A DNA stretch of 64,000 nt from Roseobacter sinensis (GCF_025755255.1 NZ_JALIEB010000003.1:352166-416165); one strand, 5' to 3'; numbered from the stretch's first letter, positions 19,082-28,673 are shown. The notes: generated by a model not told the origin, from the sequence alone. Made by a program: numbers and translations.

Positions 19082-19695
19082 AGGAAGGCCTCGTCGCTCG
19101 CGCCGGCGCGGGCGTCGGCGGCCGCGCGGAAGGGTGTCACGTCCAAGACCTTGGCGTCGAGCCCGAGGTCGATATGCGTCGCAATCAGGGCCGAACCGCC
19201 TGCGCCCAGATGCGCGCGGACGGCATCGGCGAAAAGCGCCACCGCATCGCGGTCGAGCGAGACCGTCGGCTCATCCAGCATCCAGATCGGACGGCCGGTC
19301 ACCAGCATCCGCGCAAGGCCCAACCGCCGCTTCTGCCCGGCCGAGAGGGTGCCTGCGAGCCGGTCGCGCAGCGGGTCGAGCGAAAAGGCGGCCATGGCGG
19401 GCTCGATATCCCTCTGACCGAAGACATCGGCCCAAAACCGCAGATTTTCCGTGACGGTCAGCATCGCCTTCAACCCGTCGGAATGCGCGGCATAGGCAAT
19501 GTCGTCCTCCCCCGCGACAATCTCGCCATTAAGGGACGGCTGCAGCCCGGCCAGCGTGCGCAGAAGGGTCGTCTTGCCCGATCCGTTCGGCCCCCGCAGG
19601 ATCAGCGCCTGCCCCGGTGCCAGCGAAAAAGAGAGCCGCTCCAGCACCGGCAGCCCGCCCCGGGCCACGCAAAGATCACGGATCGTCAGTGTCAT
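19078..19695 (-). CDS. ccmA: Heme exporter ATP-binding protein CcmA
   Basis: 205 residues, ABC ATPase. Walker [10 protein letters not shown], signature LSAGQKRR, Walker B IWMLDEP and switch His (ATHIDLG) are all present. First of the ccm genes; the Mth938-like gene ends 43 bases upstream on the same strand, so the ccm genes may be read from further upstream. Confidence 0.95.
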   Translation of the reverse strand: MTLTIRDLCVARGGLPVLERLSFSLAPGQALILRGPNGSGKTTLLRTLAGLQPSLNGEIVAGEDDIAYAAHSDGLKAMLTVTENLRFWADVFGQRDIEPAMAAFSLDPLRDRLAGTLSAGQKRRLGLARMLVTGRPIWMLDEPTVSLDRDAVALFADAVRAHLGAGGSALIATHIDLGLDAKVLDVTPFRAAADARAGASDEAFL

Positions 19696-19738
19696 GGCCC
19701 CAAGCGTTAACCGATTGCCGCCGCGACCAAAAGCCCGA

Positions 19739-20092
19739 TCAGACCGGGATCAGCGCCAGCGCAATGCGGCGGCCTTCGCTCAAGAGAACGTTGTAGGTGC
19801 GGCAGGCGGCGGGCGAGGCCATGACCTCAACCCCCAGCCCGGCCTCCTCCAGCGTGCGGCGCAGTTGGCTCGGCAGATGCGCTGTTTCGGCGCCGGTTCC
19901 GACAAAGAGCACATCCACCGTGTCCTTGAGCGCCAGCAGCGCGTCGGCATCCTCATAGCCCGTCCAGGCCGTGACCCCCGACGGCCCGATGATCAGCGGC
20001 CCGTGAAAGACGTCGCCGCCAATGCGGAAAAAGCCCGGGCCATAGCCCTCGACCGGTTTGGCATCGGTGAAGGTGATCTCATTCAGGCGCAT
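19739..20092 (-). CDS. Mth938-like domain protein (DUF498/NDUFAF3-like)
   Basis: 117 residues, cytoplasmic. The stretch [13 protein letters not shown] and the late [19 protein letters not shown] match the Mth938 fold shared with mitochondrial complex I assembly factor NDUFAF3. In alphaproteobacteria it commonly lies by secF; here it follows a TauE-like gene by 11 bases. A role in complex I assembly is possible but not shown for bacteria. Confidence 0.85.
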   Translation of the reverse strand: MRLNEITFTDAKPVEGYGPGFFRIGGDVFHGPLIIGPSGVTAWTGYEDADALLALKDTVDVLFVGTGAETAHLPSQLRRTLEEAGLGVEVMASPAACRTYNVLLSEGRRIALALIPV

Positions 20093-20103
20093 GGGCAGGC
20101 TCC

Positions 20104-20847
20104 CTAATGGTTCCAGACGGGCAGGCCGATCAGCACGGCAGCCGCCACAACGGCATAGGCCACGCGACGGTAAAGCCTCTCCCGATCGGGGTCAAACAGG
20201 GTCCGCCCCAACAGCGTGCCCAGGCCATAAGGCAGCAAGAGCAGCAGGCCGAGCCAGACCGCCTCCCAGCCGATCAAGCCCTGCCAGGCCATCAGCGGCA
20301 CGAGCGAGAGCGAGGAGAGCGTGAGGAAGATCAGCGTATTGGCGCGGCTGCGCGCGATGCTGTCCTGCCCGCCCAGTTGGAAGAGAATAACCAGCGGACC
20401 ATTGAGCCCAACCGAGCCCATCATGACGCCGGCCGCGGCGCCGATGGTCGCGCGCACGGGTTTCGTGGGGGACGCGCGATACCGCCAGCCCGCGATCAGC
20501 AGGGCCAGGGTGATCGTGATGATCGCCGAGAGCCCCCAGCGGATCAGCACGGTGTCCACCGTGGCCAGAATCCAGATGCCGAGCGGCGCGCCCAGAATGG
20601 CCGCGCCCACCATCATGAGAACGTTGGGCCGGTCGGCCTGCCCCCACGCGCGGGGCACAAGGGTGACCAGTGAGGCGAGCGCCGAGACGGCGAAGGCACC
20701 GATGGCCAGCGGTGGGGCGATCACCGCCGTGGCCACGGGCATATAGACCAGCGCCGCGCCGAAGCCCGAAAACCCGTAGACCAGCCCCGCCGTGAACGTC
20801 GCCACCACCACCCAGATCAGCCCAGGGGTGGCGAGCAGGTCAAGCAT
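20104..20847 (-). CDS. TauE/SafE family membrane transporter
   Basis: 247 residues, about eight hydrophobic segments. The family exports sulfite, sulfoacetate or related anions, and others of unknown substrate. FSGFGAALVYMP near the N-terminus and MGSVGLNGPLVILF in the second half are the two repeated family motifs. Its start overlaps the end of secF by 8 bases, so it is inserted in the Sec operon and translated with it. Confidence 0.88.
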   Translation of the reverse strand: MLDLLATPGLIWVVVATFTAGLVYGFSGFGAALVYMPVATAVIAPPLAIGAFAVSALASLVTLVPRAWGQADRPNVLMMVGAAILGAPLGIWILATVDTVLIRWGLSAIITITLALLIAGWRYRASPTKPVRATIGAAAGVMMGSVGLNGPLVILFQLGGQDSIARSRANTLIFLTLSSLSLVPLMAWQGLIGWEAVWLGLLLLLPYGLGTLLGRTLFDPDRERLYRRVAYAVVAAAVLIGLPVWNH

Positions 20848-21808
20848 CTATATTGGCGTATTGATTGCCGGCATTGGCATCGGGCTTCGACCAGTCCCGC
20901 TTGACGCCCAGATAAAGCAGGGCTGCCGAGGCCACGAAGATCGAGGAATAGGTCCCCACGATCACACCCCAGATCATCGCGAAGACGAAGCCGCGGATCA
21001 CGTCGCCGCCCAGCACAAACAGCGCGATCAGCGCCAGCAGCGTGGTCACCGAGGTCATGAAGGTCCGGCTGAGCGTTTCGTTGATCGAGATGTTCAGCAC
21101 CTCGTTCAAGGGGCGTTTTTTGTATTTGCGCAGGTTCTCCCGCACCCGGTCGAAGACCACCACAGTGTCGTTCAGCGAATAGCCGACGATGGTCAGAAGG
21201 GCGGCGATGATCGCGAGGTCGAAGCGGATCTGCAATTCAGAGAAGACCCCGATGGTCAGGATCACATCATGCACCAGCGCCAGCACCGCGCCCAGGGCGA
21301 ACTGCCATTCGAACCGCAACCAGATGTAGATCAGCACCGCCCCGATGGCGAGCACCACGGCAATGGCGGCGGTCTGGATCAGCTCGCCCGAGACCTTGGG
21401 GCCGACGGACTCCACCGAGACGAACTTGATATCGGGCCGCACCGTCTTGAGCGCGCTTTCGACCGAGGCGATGATCTCGGGGGTGACCGCCTCCTGCCCT
21501 TCCTGCGCCTGGATGCGGATCATCGCCACGTTCTGCTCGGGCCCGAAGGTCGGGTCGAACACCTCGGTGATCGACACATCGCCCAGTTCCAGCACTGCGA
21601 TCGCATCGCGATACACCCCGATGTCGACAGGCTGCGCGCTCTCGGTCCGGATCGTGGTGCCGCCGCGGAAGTCGATGCCGAAGTTCAGCCCCTGGATCAT
21701 GAAGGAGGCGAAAGCGACCACCATCATCAGCCCGGAAATGCCCAGCCAAAGCTTCCAGCGCTTGAAGAAATCGAAGTTCGTGCCTTGCTTGACCAGTCTC
21801 AGACGCAT
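20840..21808 (-). CDS. secF: Protein translocase subunit SecF
   Basis: 322 residues, six membrane helices with the large periplasmic P1 loop after helix 1. GIDFRGGTTIR, YSLNDTVVVFDRVREN and the SRTFMTSVTTLLALIALF helix are diagnostic. With SecD and YajC it uses the proton-motive force to pull proteins through SecYEG. One base separates it from secD. Confidence 0.97.
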   Translation of the reverse strand: MRLRLVKQGTNFDFFKRWKLWLGISGLMMVVAFASFMIQGLNFGIDFRGGTTIRTESAQPVDIGVYRDAIAVLELGDVSITEVFDPTFGPEQNVAMIRIQAQEGQEAVTPEIIASVESALKTVRPDIKFVSVESVGPKVSGELIQTAAIAVVLAIGAVLIYIWLRFEWQFALGAVLALVHDVILTIGVFSELQIRFDLAIIAALLTIVGYSLNDTVVVFDRVRENLRKYKKRPLNEVLNISINETLSRTFMTSVTTLLALIALFVLGGDVIRGFVFAMIWGVIVGTYSSIFVASAALLYLGVKRDWSKPDANAGNQYANIDA

Positions 21809-21809
21809 C

Positions 21810-23471
21810 TCAAACCTCGATTGTTTTGGGGCGGCGACGTTCGAACCACATCACCACCAGCAGGCGCGTGACGAAGATCGCGGTGAAGACCGAGGTCAGA
21901 ATACCAAGGCCCAGCGTGATCGCAAAGCCGCGTACAGGGCCGGAGCCCATGGCAAAAAGGATCGTGGCGGTGATGAAGGTGGTGATGTTCGCATCGAGGA
22001 TCGCACTCAGCGCCTTTTCATAGCCGAGCTCGATGGCGCGTGCCGGGCCTTTGGAGGTCTTCAGCTCTTCGCGGATCCGTTCGAAGATCAGCACGTTCGC
22101 ATCGACCGCCATCCCGACGGTGAGCACGATGCCCGCGATGCCCGGCAGGGTCAGCGTGGCCCCGATCAGGCTCAGGAGGCCGAAGATCAACCCGATGTTG
22201 ATGATCAGCGCCACATTCGCGAAGAGACCGAAAAGCCCGTAGCTGAGGAACATGAACACAAGCACCGCAGCAAAGGCCACAATCGTGGCGATCTTGCCCG
22301 CATCGATGCTGTCCTGCCCCAGCTCGGGGCCGATGGTGCGCTCTTCGAGGAACTCCAGCCCCGCCGGCAGCGCACCCGCCCGCAGCAGCACCGCCAGGTT
22401 GGTCGACTCTTCGACTGTGAACTGGCCGGTGATGATGCCGGATCCGCCAGGGATATGGCTCTGGATCGTGGGCGCGCTCACCACTTCGTCATCGAGCACG
22501 ATAGCGAAGGGCGAGCCGATGTTCTCGGCCGTATAGTCGCCGAACTTGCGCGCGCCCGAGGTGTTGAAGCGGAAGTTGACTGCCGGCCGCCCGTTCTGGT
22601 CGAAAGCAGGCTGCGCATCGACCAGCTCTTCGCCCGTCACCACGGGGGCCGCTTCGATGGTGTAGAAGACACCCGCCTCGTCGAGGGACGGGACGATCTT
22701 GTTGCCGATGCCCGGTGCGGCCTCCGGGTCGGTCCCGCGGGTCACCACCGGGTTGAATGTAAGCTGTGCTGTGGTGCCGATGATCTCTTTCAGCTCGCTG
22801 GCCGAGCCGATGCCCGGCACCTGGATCAGGATCCGCTGCGCGCCCTGCCGCTGGATCGTGGGCTCGCGCGTGCCCACCTCGTCGATCCGGCGGCGGATGA
22901 TCTCGAGCGACTGCTGCACGGTGCGTTCGTCGGTGGCGAGCTTCTCCTCTTCCGACAGGGTGACGACGATCAGGTCACCCTCGGCGCGGACATTGATGTC
23001 ATTGGCCCCGACGCCGGTCAGCGTCTGTACCGGGCGCGCCAGCCCGCGCACGATCTCCAGCGCGCGCGGCATGCCCTCGGGCTGGCTGATGCGCACCCGC
23101 ACCTCATCCTCGGCAGAGGGTTGCAGGCGGATCGTGCCCACTGTGGCGCGCTCGGGCCGCAGCGCATCGCGAATTTCCGGCCAGGCCGCATCCATCCGCG
23201 CGGCATAGACGTCCTCGACCTGCACCTCAGCCAGCAGATGCGCGCCGCCCCGCAGATCGAGGCCGAGGTTCACCAGCCCCGAAGGCAACCACTCGGGCCA
23301 AAGCCCGCGGTCGGCCTGGTTTTCAGGAGTATCGGCGCCCAGCTCGATCGCCTGGATCGCGTCGTTGTGCCGCTCGACATTGGTATAGAAGGCGTTCGGC
23401 ATCGCCAACCACAGACCCACGGCACATGTCAGCCAGATGAGGATCCGTTTCCAAAGGTCGATTTGCAGCAT
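21810..23471 (-). CDS. secD: Protein translocase subunit SecD
   Basis: 553 residues. One N-terminal helix, a long periplasmic domain (about residues 30-370, LGLDLRGGAHLLAEV at its start) and five further helices with VGMAVDANVLIFERIREE. Complete and of standard length for alphaproteobacteria. Follows yajC by 33 bases. Confidence 0.98.
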   Translation of the reverse strand: MLQIDLWKRILIWLTCAVGLWLAMPNAFYTNVERHNDAIQAIELGADTPENQADRGLWPEWLPSGLVNLGLDLRGGAHLLAEVQVEDVYAARMDAAWPEIRDALRPERATVGTIRLQPSAEDEVRVRISQPEGMPRALEIVRGLARPVQTLTGVGANDINVRAEGDLIVVTLSEEEKLATDERTVQQSLEIIRRRIDEVGTREPTIQRQGAQRILIQVPGIGSASELKEIIGTTAQLTFNPVVTRGTDPEAAPGIGNKIVPSLDEAGVFYTIEAAPVVTGEELVDAQPAFDQNGRPAVNFRFNTSGARKFGDYTAENIGSPFAIVLDDEVVSAPTIQSHIPGGSGIITGQFTVEESTNLAVLLRAGALPAGLEFLEERTIGPELGQDSIDAGKIATIVAFAAVLVFMFLSYGLFGLFANVALIINIGLIFGLLSLIGATLTLPGIAGIVLTVGMAVDANVLIFERIREELKTSKGPARAIELGYEKALSAILDANITTFITATILFAMGSGPVRGFAITLGLGILTSVFTAIFVTRLLVVMWFERRRPKTIEV

Positions 23472-23504
23472 TTCTACGCCTTTTCAGAAGACTACGAGGC
23501 GTTG

Positions 23505-23786
23505 TTACTTCGCCGGCTCGGTCTTGGACAGCACGCTGGCGATGGTCGACTGCACCACCCGGATCTTGACGCCGTCGGCGATTTCCAGCTCCAGCTCGTT
23601 CTCGCCGTCCTTCACCTTGGAGACCTTGCCGATCACCCCGCCCTGGGTCACCACCTGGTCGCCCCGGCGCAGCGCATTCACCATCGCCTGATGCTCTTTC
23701 ACCTTCTTCTGCTGCGGCCGGATGAGCAGAAAATACATGATCGCGAAGATCAGAATGAGGGGCACAAATTGCGCGAACGCTTCCAT
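23505..23786 (-). CDS. yajC: Preprotein translocase subunit YajC
   Basis: 93 residues. An N-terminal membrane helix is followed by the hallmark MYFLLIRPQQKKVKEHQAMV and a small beta domain with GDQVVTQGGVIGKV. First gene of the run that continues through secDF to ccmG. Confidence 0.97.
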   Translation of the reverse strand: MEAFAQFVPLILIFAIMYFLLIRPQQKKVKEHQAMVNALRRGDQVVTQGGVIGKVSKVKDGENELELEIADGVKIRVVQSTIASVLSKTEPAK

Positions 23787-23996
23787 GAAAACGGTCCTTC
23801 CGGGTAGATCGCGGCCGCGGCGGGCGCGGGACGCAAAGTTTGGCGGAACCTATGGGCTGAAAAGACGCTTTGCAAGGGAGACCGTGCAGGTTTCACGGCC
23901 GTCACACCTACAATTTGGCGTGGCGCAAACACCGGGTCTTGGCGGGGGCGCGCAAAGAGGCCACATTCGGTTCGACGTCTTGCTGCCGGAGCCTGC

Positions 23997-24713
23997 ATGC
24001 CCACCCTACGCACTGCCCTTTGCCTTCTGTTCGGACTGCTGGCACTTGGCCCCGCGCCGGTGCAGGCGGGCCCCCTGCCCGCCCTCGGGCTGAAGGAACG
24101 GCAGGGCTGGGTTGCCGTGGGCCTTGTCAACTCCGCGGGGTATCGCACCCGGGCCTCCTGCACCGGGACCCTGATCGCGCCGGACCTCGTGGTGACGGCG
24201 GCGCATTGTGCCGGCGGAACGCCGCATTTCGTCGCGGGCTGGGACCGGGGCAGCTTTGCCGCGCACCGCCGCTCGGTCGAAGCCCTACTGCATCCCAACT
24301 ATCAGGGCGCAGACGGCAATGACCGGTTCCGCCACGACATTGCGGTGCTGCGACTCGATGAACCGATTGCGACCCGCAACATCCTCCCCGTGCCCCTGAG
24401 CGATCAGGCCGCGCTGCGGGTCGGCGCGTTGACCGTCCTCGGCTATCATCGCAAACGCCCGCATGTTCTGAACGGGCGCGCGGACTGCCCCACGCTCTCC
24501 GATCCGCGGCAACCCGTCCTTCTGCTGGGCTGCGAGGTGATCTCGGGCAATTCGGGCGGCCCCGTGTTGGTGCCGGTCGGTGACGCGTGGACGCTGGTCG
24601 CCGTGGTCGCGGGGCGGGTCGGCGGCGATGCCCCGCGCGCCCTGGCCGTTCCGGTCGATGATTGGCTGATGGACCAATGGCGCGCGGCGATGGACCGCGC
24701 GGCGGCGCGGTGA
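23997..24713 (+). CDS. Secreted trypsin-like serine protease (S1 family)
   Basis: 238 residues. The signal peptide ends near residue 24 (PVQAG). The catalytic triad is visible: His in VTAAHC, Asp in HDIAVLRL, Ser in SGNSGGPV. Cys pairs CTGT/AAHC and CPTL/GCEV would give two disulfides in the periplasm. Common as a single gene beside serS in Rhodobacteraceae; substrate unknown. The start at 23997 is within a stretch lacking a strong binding site. Confidence 0.9.
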   Translation: MPTLRTALCLLFGLLALGPAPVQAGPLPALGLKERQGWVAVGLVNSAGYRTRASCTGTLIAPDLVVTAAHCAGGTPHFVAGWDRGSFAAHRRSVEALLHPNYQGADGNDRFRHDIAVLRLDEPIATRNILPVPLSDQAALRVGALTVLGYHRKRPHVLNGRADCPTLSDPRQPVLLLGCEVISGNSGGPVLVPVGDAWTLVAVVAGRVGGDAPRALAVPVDDWLMDQWRAAMDRAAAR

Positions 24714-24790
24714 ATTCTGACGGTTACGCAGCGGCGCAAGATCGGTCATAAGCACGGAACAGAGGACGACTCAGACCAAGGACCGCCGCC

Positions 24791-26083
24791 ATGCATGACA
24801 TCCGTGCCATCCGCGAAAACCCCGATGCCTTCGACGCAGCACTTGCGCGCCGCGGTGAGGCACCGGTGTCGGCGGAGCTGCTGGCCCTGGACGAGGCCCG
24901 CCGCGCCAAGATCAGCGCGGCCGAGACCGCCCAGGCCGAGCAGAACAAGGCTTCGAAGGATGTGGGCGCGGCCAAAGCCTCGGGCCACGAGGCGGAATTC
25001 GAGCGACTGCGCGCGCTTGTGGGTGAGAAAAAGGCCGAAGTGGCCGCGATGCAGGCCGAGGCCAAGGCGCTGGATGCGCAGCTCACCGACCAGCTGGCAC
25101 GTATCGCCAACCTGCCCGCCGCGGACGTGCCCGATGGGGCCGATGAAAACGACAACGTCGAAGTCAACCGCTGGGGCAGTCCGCGCACGTTCGACTTCGC
25201 GCCCAAGGAGCACTTCGAGATCGGCGGGGTCGCCGCCTCGATGGATTTCGAGATGGCCGCCAAGATGTCGGGCAGCCGCTTCGTGGTGCTGAAAGGGGCC
25301 GTCGCGCGCATCCACCGGGCGCTCGCGCAGTTCATGATCGACACCCATGTGGAGGAGAACGGCCTGACCGAGATGCAGACGCCCGTGCTGGTGCGCGACG
25401 AGGCGATGTATGGCACCGACAAGCTGCCCAAGTTCGGCGAGGACAGCTATCAGACCACGAACGGCTGGTGGCTCGTGCCCACGTCCGAGGTCTCGCTGAC
25501 TTATAGCGTGGCCGATGACATCCTCGACGAAGCAGCGCTGCCGATCCGCATGACCGCACACACGCTCTGCTTCCGCTCGGAGGCGGGAAGTGCGGGCAAA
25601 GACACCGCGGGCATGCTGCGCCAGCACCAGTTCGAGAAGGTCGAAATGGTCTCGATCACGCATCCGGACGAAAGCGAGGCGGAGCAGAAGCGCATGTTGC
25701 GCTGCGCCGAGGACCTGCTGGAACGGTTGGAGATCCCGTTCCGGACCGTGGTGCTCTGCACCGGCGACATGGGTTTTGGCGCGCGACGCACCTATGACAT
25801 CGAAGCCTGGCTGCCGGGGCAGAACACTTATCGCGAGATCTCCTCGGTCTCGACGACGGGCGATTTCCAGGCCCGGCGCATGAACGCCCGCTTCCGCCCC
25901 GCAGGCGGTGGCAAACCACAGTTCGTCCATACGCTGAACGGCTCAGGCCTGGCGGTCGGACGGTGCCTGATCGCGGTGCTGGAGAACGGGCAGCAGGCCG
26001 ATGGGTCGGTCACGCTGCCGCAGGTTGTGGCGCCTTATCTCGGCGGCAAGACCACGCTGTCGGCCGACGGGCAGCTCGTCTGA
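24791..26083 (+). CDS. serS: Serine--tRNA ligase
   Basis: 430 residues. The N-terminal antiparallel coiled-coil tRNA-binding arm (about 25-110, rich in Ala, Glu, Lys) is followed by a class II catalytic core with [28 protein letters not shown] (motif 2) and [17 protein letters not shown] (motif 3). Complete. Its TGA forms a TGATCA palindrome with the stop of the convergent dehydrogenase gene. Confidence 0.98.
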   Translation: MHDIRAIRENPDAFDAALARRGEAPVSAELLALDEARRAKISAAETAQAEQNKASKDVGAAKASGHEAEFERLRALVGEKKAEVAAMQAEAKALDAQLTDQLARIANLPAADVPDGADENDNVEVNRWGSPRTFDFAPKEHFEIGGVAASMDFEMAAKMSGSRFVVLKGAVARIHRALAQFMIDTHVEENGLTEMQTPVLVRDEAMYGTDKLPKFGEDSYQTTNGWWLVPTSEVSLTYSVADDILDEAALPIRMTAHTLCFRSEAGSAGKDTAGMLRQHQFEKVEMVSITHPDESEAEQKRMLRCAEDLLERLEIPFRTVVLCTGDMGFGARRTYDIEAWLPGQNTYREISSVSTTGDFQARRMNARFRPAGGGKPQFVHTLNGSGLAVGRCLIAVLENGQQADGSVTLPQVVAPYLGGKTTLSADGQLV

Positions 26084-27085
26084 TCAGGGTCGGACCGGGG
26101 CTTTGCCCCGGACCCCAGGATATTTTTGGCCAGAAGAAGCCGCACGGCGTGGCGTGACCTCATATCCCCGCGTCTCGGGCTCTTCGTCGGTCAGGGTGCG
26201 GGGAAACCCGGGGGCGCGCACCTCGAGGCCGGTGGCCTCTTCCAGCCGCTCGATCATCCGGTCGGACTGGGCGCGCGCGCCGTAACGCGCCTGGCCGTCG
26301 GTCATCATCTCGATGATCTTCGGAGACAGCTCCAGTGGAACGCCGTGCCGATCCGCGAGCTTCTGGAAAAGCCCGATGTCCTTCTGCACCAGATCCATGG
26401 TGAAATTCACGTCACGCGCGCCGGAAAGGATCAGCTGGCTCTCCGTCTCGTGCACGAAGGAGGTGCCGGAGGACATCGCAATCGCCTCATAGGTGAGCCC
26501 GAGGTCGATCCCCGCCGCCTTCATCACCGTGAGTGCTTCGCAGAGCGTCAGCAGGTTTGCGGTGGCCAGGTAGTTGGTCATGACCTTCAGTACGCTCGCC
26601 TGCCCGATCTCGCCCACATGCAGAATGCGCCGCCCCATGCAGCTCAGAAGCGGCAGCACCTGCTCGAACGTCGCCCGGTCGCAGCCCGCGTAAATCGAGA
26701 TATTGCCGGTCTCGGCCCGGTGACAGCCCCCCGAGACCGGACAATCCACGGCCGCACCGCCCTGCGCAGCCACCAGAGCACCCAGCCGCCGCACCTCCTC
26801 GGTGTCGGTCGTCGACATCTCCATCCAGATCTTGCCCGGCGCCACATGCGGCAGCATCTCCTCGACGACGGCAGCCGACGCCGCGGGCGACGGCAGGCAG
26901 GTGATGACCGCATCGCACGCCTGCATGATCGCAGCGGCCCCCTCCCCCTGCGAGGCGCCCTGCGCAACCTTTGCCGCCACCAGATCGGCATTCAGGTCAA
27001 AAACCCGGACGTCGATTCCGTTGCGAAGGAGCGAGCCGGCCAGCTTGCCGCCCACATTGCCCAACCCGATGAATCCGACCTTCAT
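26084..27085 (-). CDS. NAD(P)-dependent oxidoreductase, 3-hydroxyisobutyrate dehydrogenase family
   Basis: 333 residues from the ATG at 27085. Rossmann motif GFIGLGNVGGKLA, substrate loop DCPVSGG and catalytic Lys in KVMTNYLA are present, so it oxidises a beta-hydroxy acid; which one cannot be told. The core ends near residue 295. The last ~20 residues (ASSGQKYPGVRGKAPVRP) are encoded by the serS terminator repeat, so the native C-terminus was extended by the repeat. Divergent from the reductive dehalogenase-like gene. Confidence 0.9.
   Translation of the reverse strand: MKVGFIGLGNVGGKLAGSLLRNGIDVRVFDLNADLVAAKVAQGASQGEGAAAIMQACDAVITCLPSPAASAAVVEEMLPHVAPGKIWMEMSTTDTEEVRRLGALVAAQGGAAVDCPVSGGCHRAETGNISIYAGCDRATFEQVLPLLSCMGRRILHVGEIGQASVLKVMTNYLATANLLTLCEALTVMKAAGIDLGLTYEAIAMSSGTSFVHETESQLILSGARDVNFTMDLVQKDIGLFQKLADRHGVPLELSPKIIEMMTDGQARYGARAQSDRMIERLEEATGLEVRAPGFPRTLTDEEPETRGYEVTPRRAASSGQKYPGVRGKAPVRP
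26088..26147 (+). terminator. serS terminator in a family-specific repeat
   Basis: CCGGGGC-TTT-GCCCCGG hairpin followed by ACCCCAGGATATTTTTGG and CCAGAAGAAG. The hairpin plus AGGATATTTTT segment is, from memory, a very common intergenic unit in Rhodobacteraceae genomes. It lies inside the 3' end of the convergent dehydrogenase frame. Confidence 0.7.
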
Positions 27086-27166
27086 GCCGCTCTCCCGCAC
27101 CTGCGTCTTTGCCGGACTGTGCGGGGCGCGCATCATTTCGGTCGCGCCTGTTTGCGACCTTTGCAA

Positions 27167-27194
27167 TTGACCCATCGCCGCGAGCCCGTAGGCT
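27167..27194 (+). promoter_or_regulatory. Promoter implying a leaderless mRNA
   Basis: TTGACC, 16 bases, TAGGCT. The -10 ends 6 bases before ATG 27201, so transcription should begin at or next to the start codon, and no ribosome binding site is seen before that ATG. Confidence 0.5.
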
Positions 27195-27200
27195 GAGATC

Positions 27201-28367
27201 ATGGCACAGCCTGCCCCACAGCATGACCTCGACCGCGCTGCCGGCATCGAGGTGACCGAGGACTTCGAGCGCTTTGCGCAGCGCAACGACATCTTCACGC
27301 GCGCCTTCTGGGATCCGGCGGTGCGCACTGCGAAAACCGATGCCTTCTTCGCCTCGTACCGCATGGAAGCGATCCCGCGGCGGGGCGATGGCTTCAGCCA
27401 GCGCGATTTCGCCCTGCGCAATGCCTCCTGGCTGATCTCCGACATCATGACCGACCGCTTCGCCGACCAGGGCCGTCGCGAGGGCTTCCAGGCGCCGATC
27501 AGTGCCGATACACCCGTTGCAGAGAGCCGCGCGCACGTCTCGAACCCGGTAGATATGTCTATTGAAATCAAAAGGGTAGCATGCTTCTTTAAAGCAGATC
27601 TATGCGGGATTACGGCCTTGGATCCGCGCTGGCACTACAGTAGCCGCATTGACACGCGTGATCTCTCCGATGCGCCGAACGATCTGCCCGAGGGCATCAC
27701 TTCGGTGATCGTGCTGGGCCATGAGATGGATGCAGCGCTCGTCGAGACCTACCCTGCCGCCACGGGCGGGGCCGCCACGGGGCGCGCCTACAGCCAGGAG
27801 GCGGCGACGGTGATGCAGCTCGCCGCCTACATCCGCAACCTCGGCTACGAGGCGGTGCCATCGATGAACGACACGGCGCTCGTGATCCCCTATGCGCTGA
27901 AGGCGGGCCTGGGTGAATACGCACGCAACCAGATGGTGATCACGCCGGAGTTCGGCCCGCGGCTGCGGTTCTCGAAGATCTTCACGTCGCTGCCGCTGGC
28001 GCATGACGCGCCCAGACCGTTGGGCGTGCGCGCCTTTTGCGACATCTGCACGAAATGCGCAGAGGCCTGCCCGGTCAAGGCGCTGCCGTTCGGGCCGCCG
28101 GAGGCGGGTGGCGCCAATGTCTCCGCTCTCCGCGGTGTGCGGAAATGGACCTCGGACGCCGAGAAATGCTTTGGCTTCTGGGCCACGCTCGCGTCCGACT
28201 GCGCCATCTGCATGCGCGTCTGTCCCTTCAACCGCGATTTCAGCCGCTTGTGGCACAGGCTTTGGCTGCGGCTCGCGCTGTCGCCGCTGCGGCGCCTGGC
28301 GCTCTGGCTCGATCGGCGCCGTGGCGGGCGGACCAAACCCAGCAGCTGGTGGTCCGCCCCCGGTTGA
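27201..28367 (+). CDS. Soluble reductive dehalogenase-like 4Fe-4S protein
   Basis: 388 residues without a Tat or Sec signal, so cytoplasmic. Two ferredoxin-type cluster motifs near residues 275-340: CDICTKCAEACP and a second with a distant Cys then CAICMRVCPF, the pattern of reductive dehalogenases and epoxyqueuosine reductase. The middle (ALKAGLGEYARNQMVITPEFGPRLR) is the corrinoid-binding-like region of RdhA. The C-terminal helix is Arg/Leu-rich and may touch the membrane. No rdhB anchor gene is present. Members of this soluble group are frequent in marine alphaproteobacteria. Possible roles are dehalogenation or another B12-dependent reduction; queG itself would lack the long N-terminal part. 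Confidence 0.75.
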   Translation: MAQPAPQHDLDRAAGIEVTEDFERFAQRNDIFTRAFWDPAVRTAKTDAFFASYRMEAIPRRGDGFSQRDFALRNASWLISDIMTDRFADQGRREGFQAPISADTPVAESRAHVSNPVDMSIEIKRVACFFKADLCGITALDPRWHYSSRIDTRDLSDAPNDLPEGITSVIVLGHEMDAALVETYPAATGGAATGRAYSQEAATVMQLAAYIRNLGYEAVPSMNDTALVIPYALKAGLGEYARNQMVITPEFGPRLRFSKIFTSLPLAHDAPRPLGVRAFCDICTKCAEACPVKALPFGPPEAGGANVSALRGVRKWTSDAEKCFGFWATLASDCAICMRVCPFNRDFSRLWHRLWLRLALSPLRRLALWLDRRRGGRTKPSSWWSAPG

Positions 28368-28565
28368 TCAGGGCCCCGAGCGGCGCACGTTGCCGTGCCA
28401 GTCCTCGCCCGCAATCGGAGCCACATTCATCGCCTCGTGAACGGTTGCGTCGAAGCTGACCCGCGTGATCATCAGCCCCAGCATCACGCCTGCCGCAAGA
28501 ACCAGCATCGTCCGCAGTGTCGTCCGGCCCGGCGCGGACTGCCGGTCAAAACTCGTGTAAGCCAT
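28368..28565 (-). CDS. Small single-pass membrane protein
   Basis: 65 residues with one hydrophobic helix (about 18-34, TMLVLAAGVMLGLMI) and a perfect AAAGGAGGT binding site ending 5 bases before its ATG, so it is a real gene. An AT-rich promoter-like stretch lies upstream (28600-28650). Its stop abuts the stop of the preceding convergent gene as TGATCA. Function unknown. Confidence 0.75.
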   Translation of the reverse strand: MAYTSFDRQSAPGRTTLRTMLVLAAGVMLGLMITRVSFDATVHEAMNVAPIAGEDWHGNVRRSGP

Positions 28566-28648
28566 CTGAACCTCCTTTCAGGCATCTTCCCGTGATGACC
28601 CTTATGTAGCGGCTCCCGACTAATTCTTTAAACGAATATATAACATGT

Positions 28649-28673
28649 AATGCATCACGATACGTGATGTATT
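28649..28673 (-). terminator. Hairpin at the 3' end of the TetR gene
   Basis: AATGCATCACG and CGTGATGTATT form an 11-bp stem (one G-T) with a 3-base loop; the TetR stop codon lies inside it. The following sequence is AT-rich but without a proper T-run, so termination is only likely. Confidence 0.5.

Noticed and set aside
21345..23807. 820-codon plus-strand frame opposite secF/secD
   Set aside because: Antisense shadow; secD and secF are complete and canonical on the minus strand.
27201..28367. Epoxyqueuosine reductase QueG
   Set aside because: The cluster motifs agree but the long N-terminal region and the RdhA-like middle fit reductive dehalogenases better; left as an alternative.
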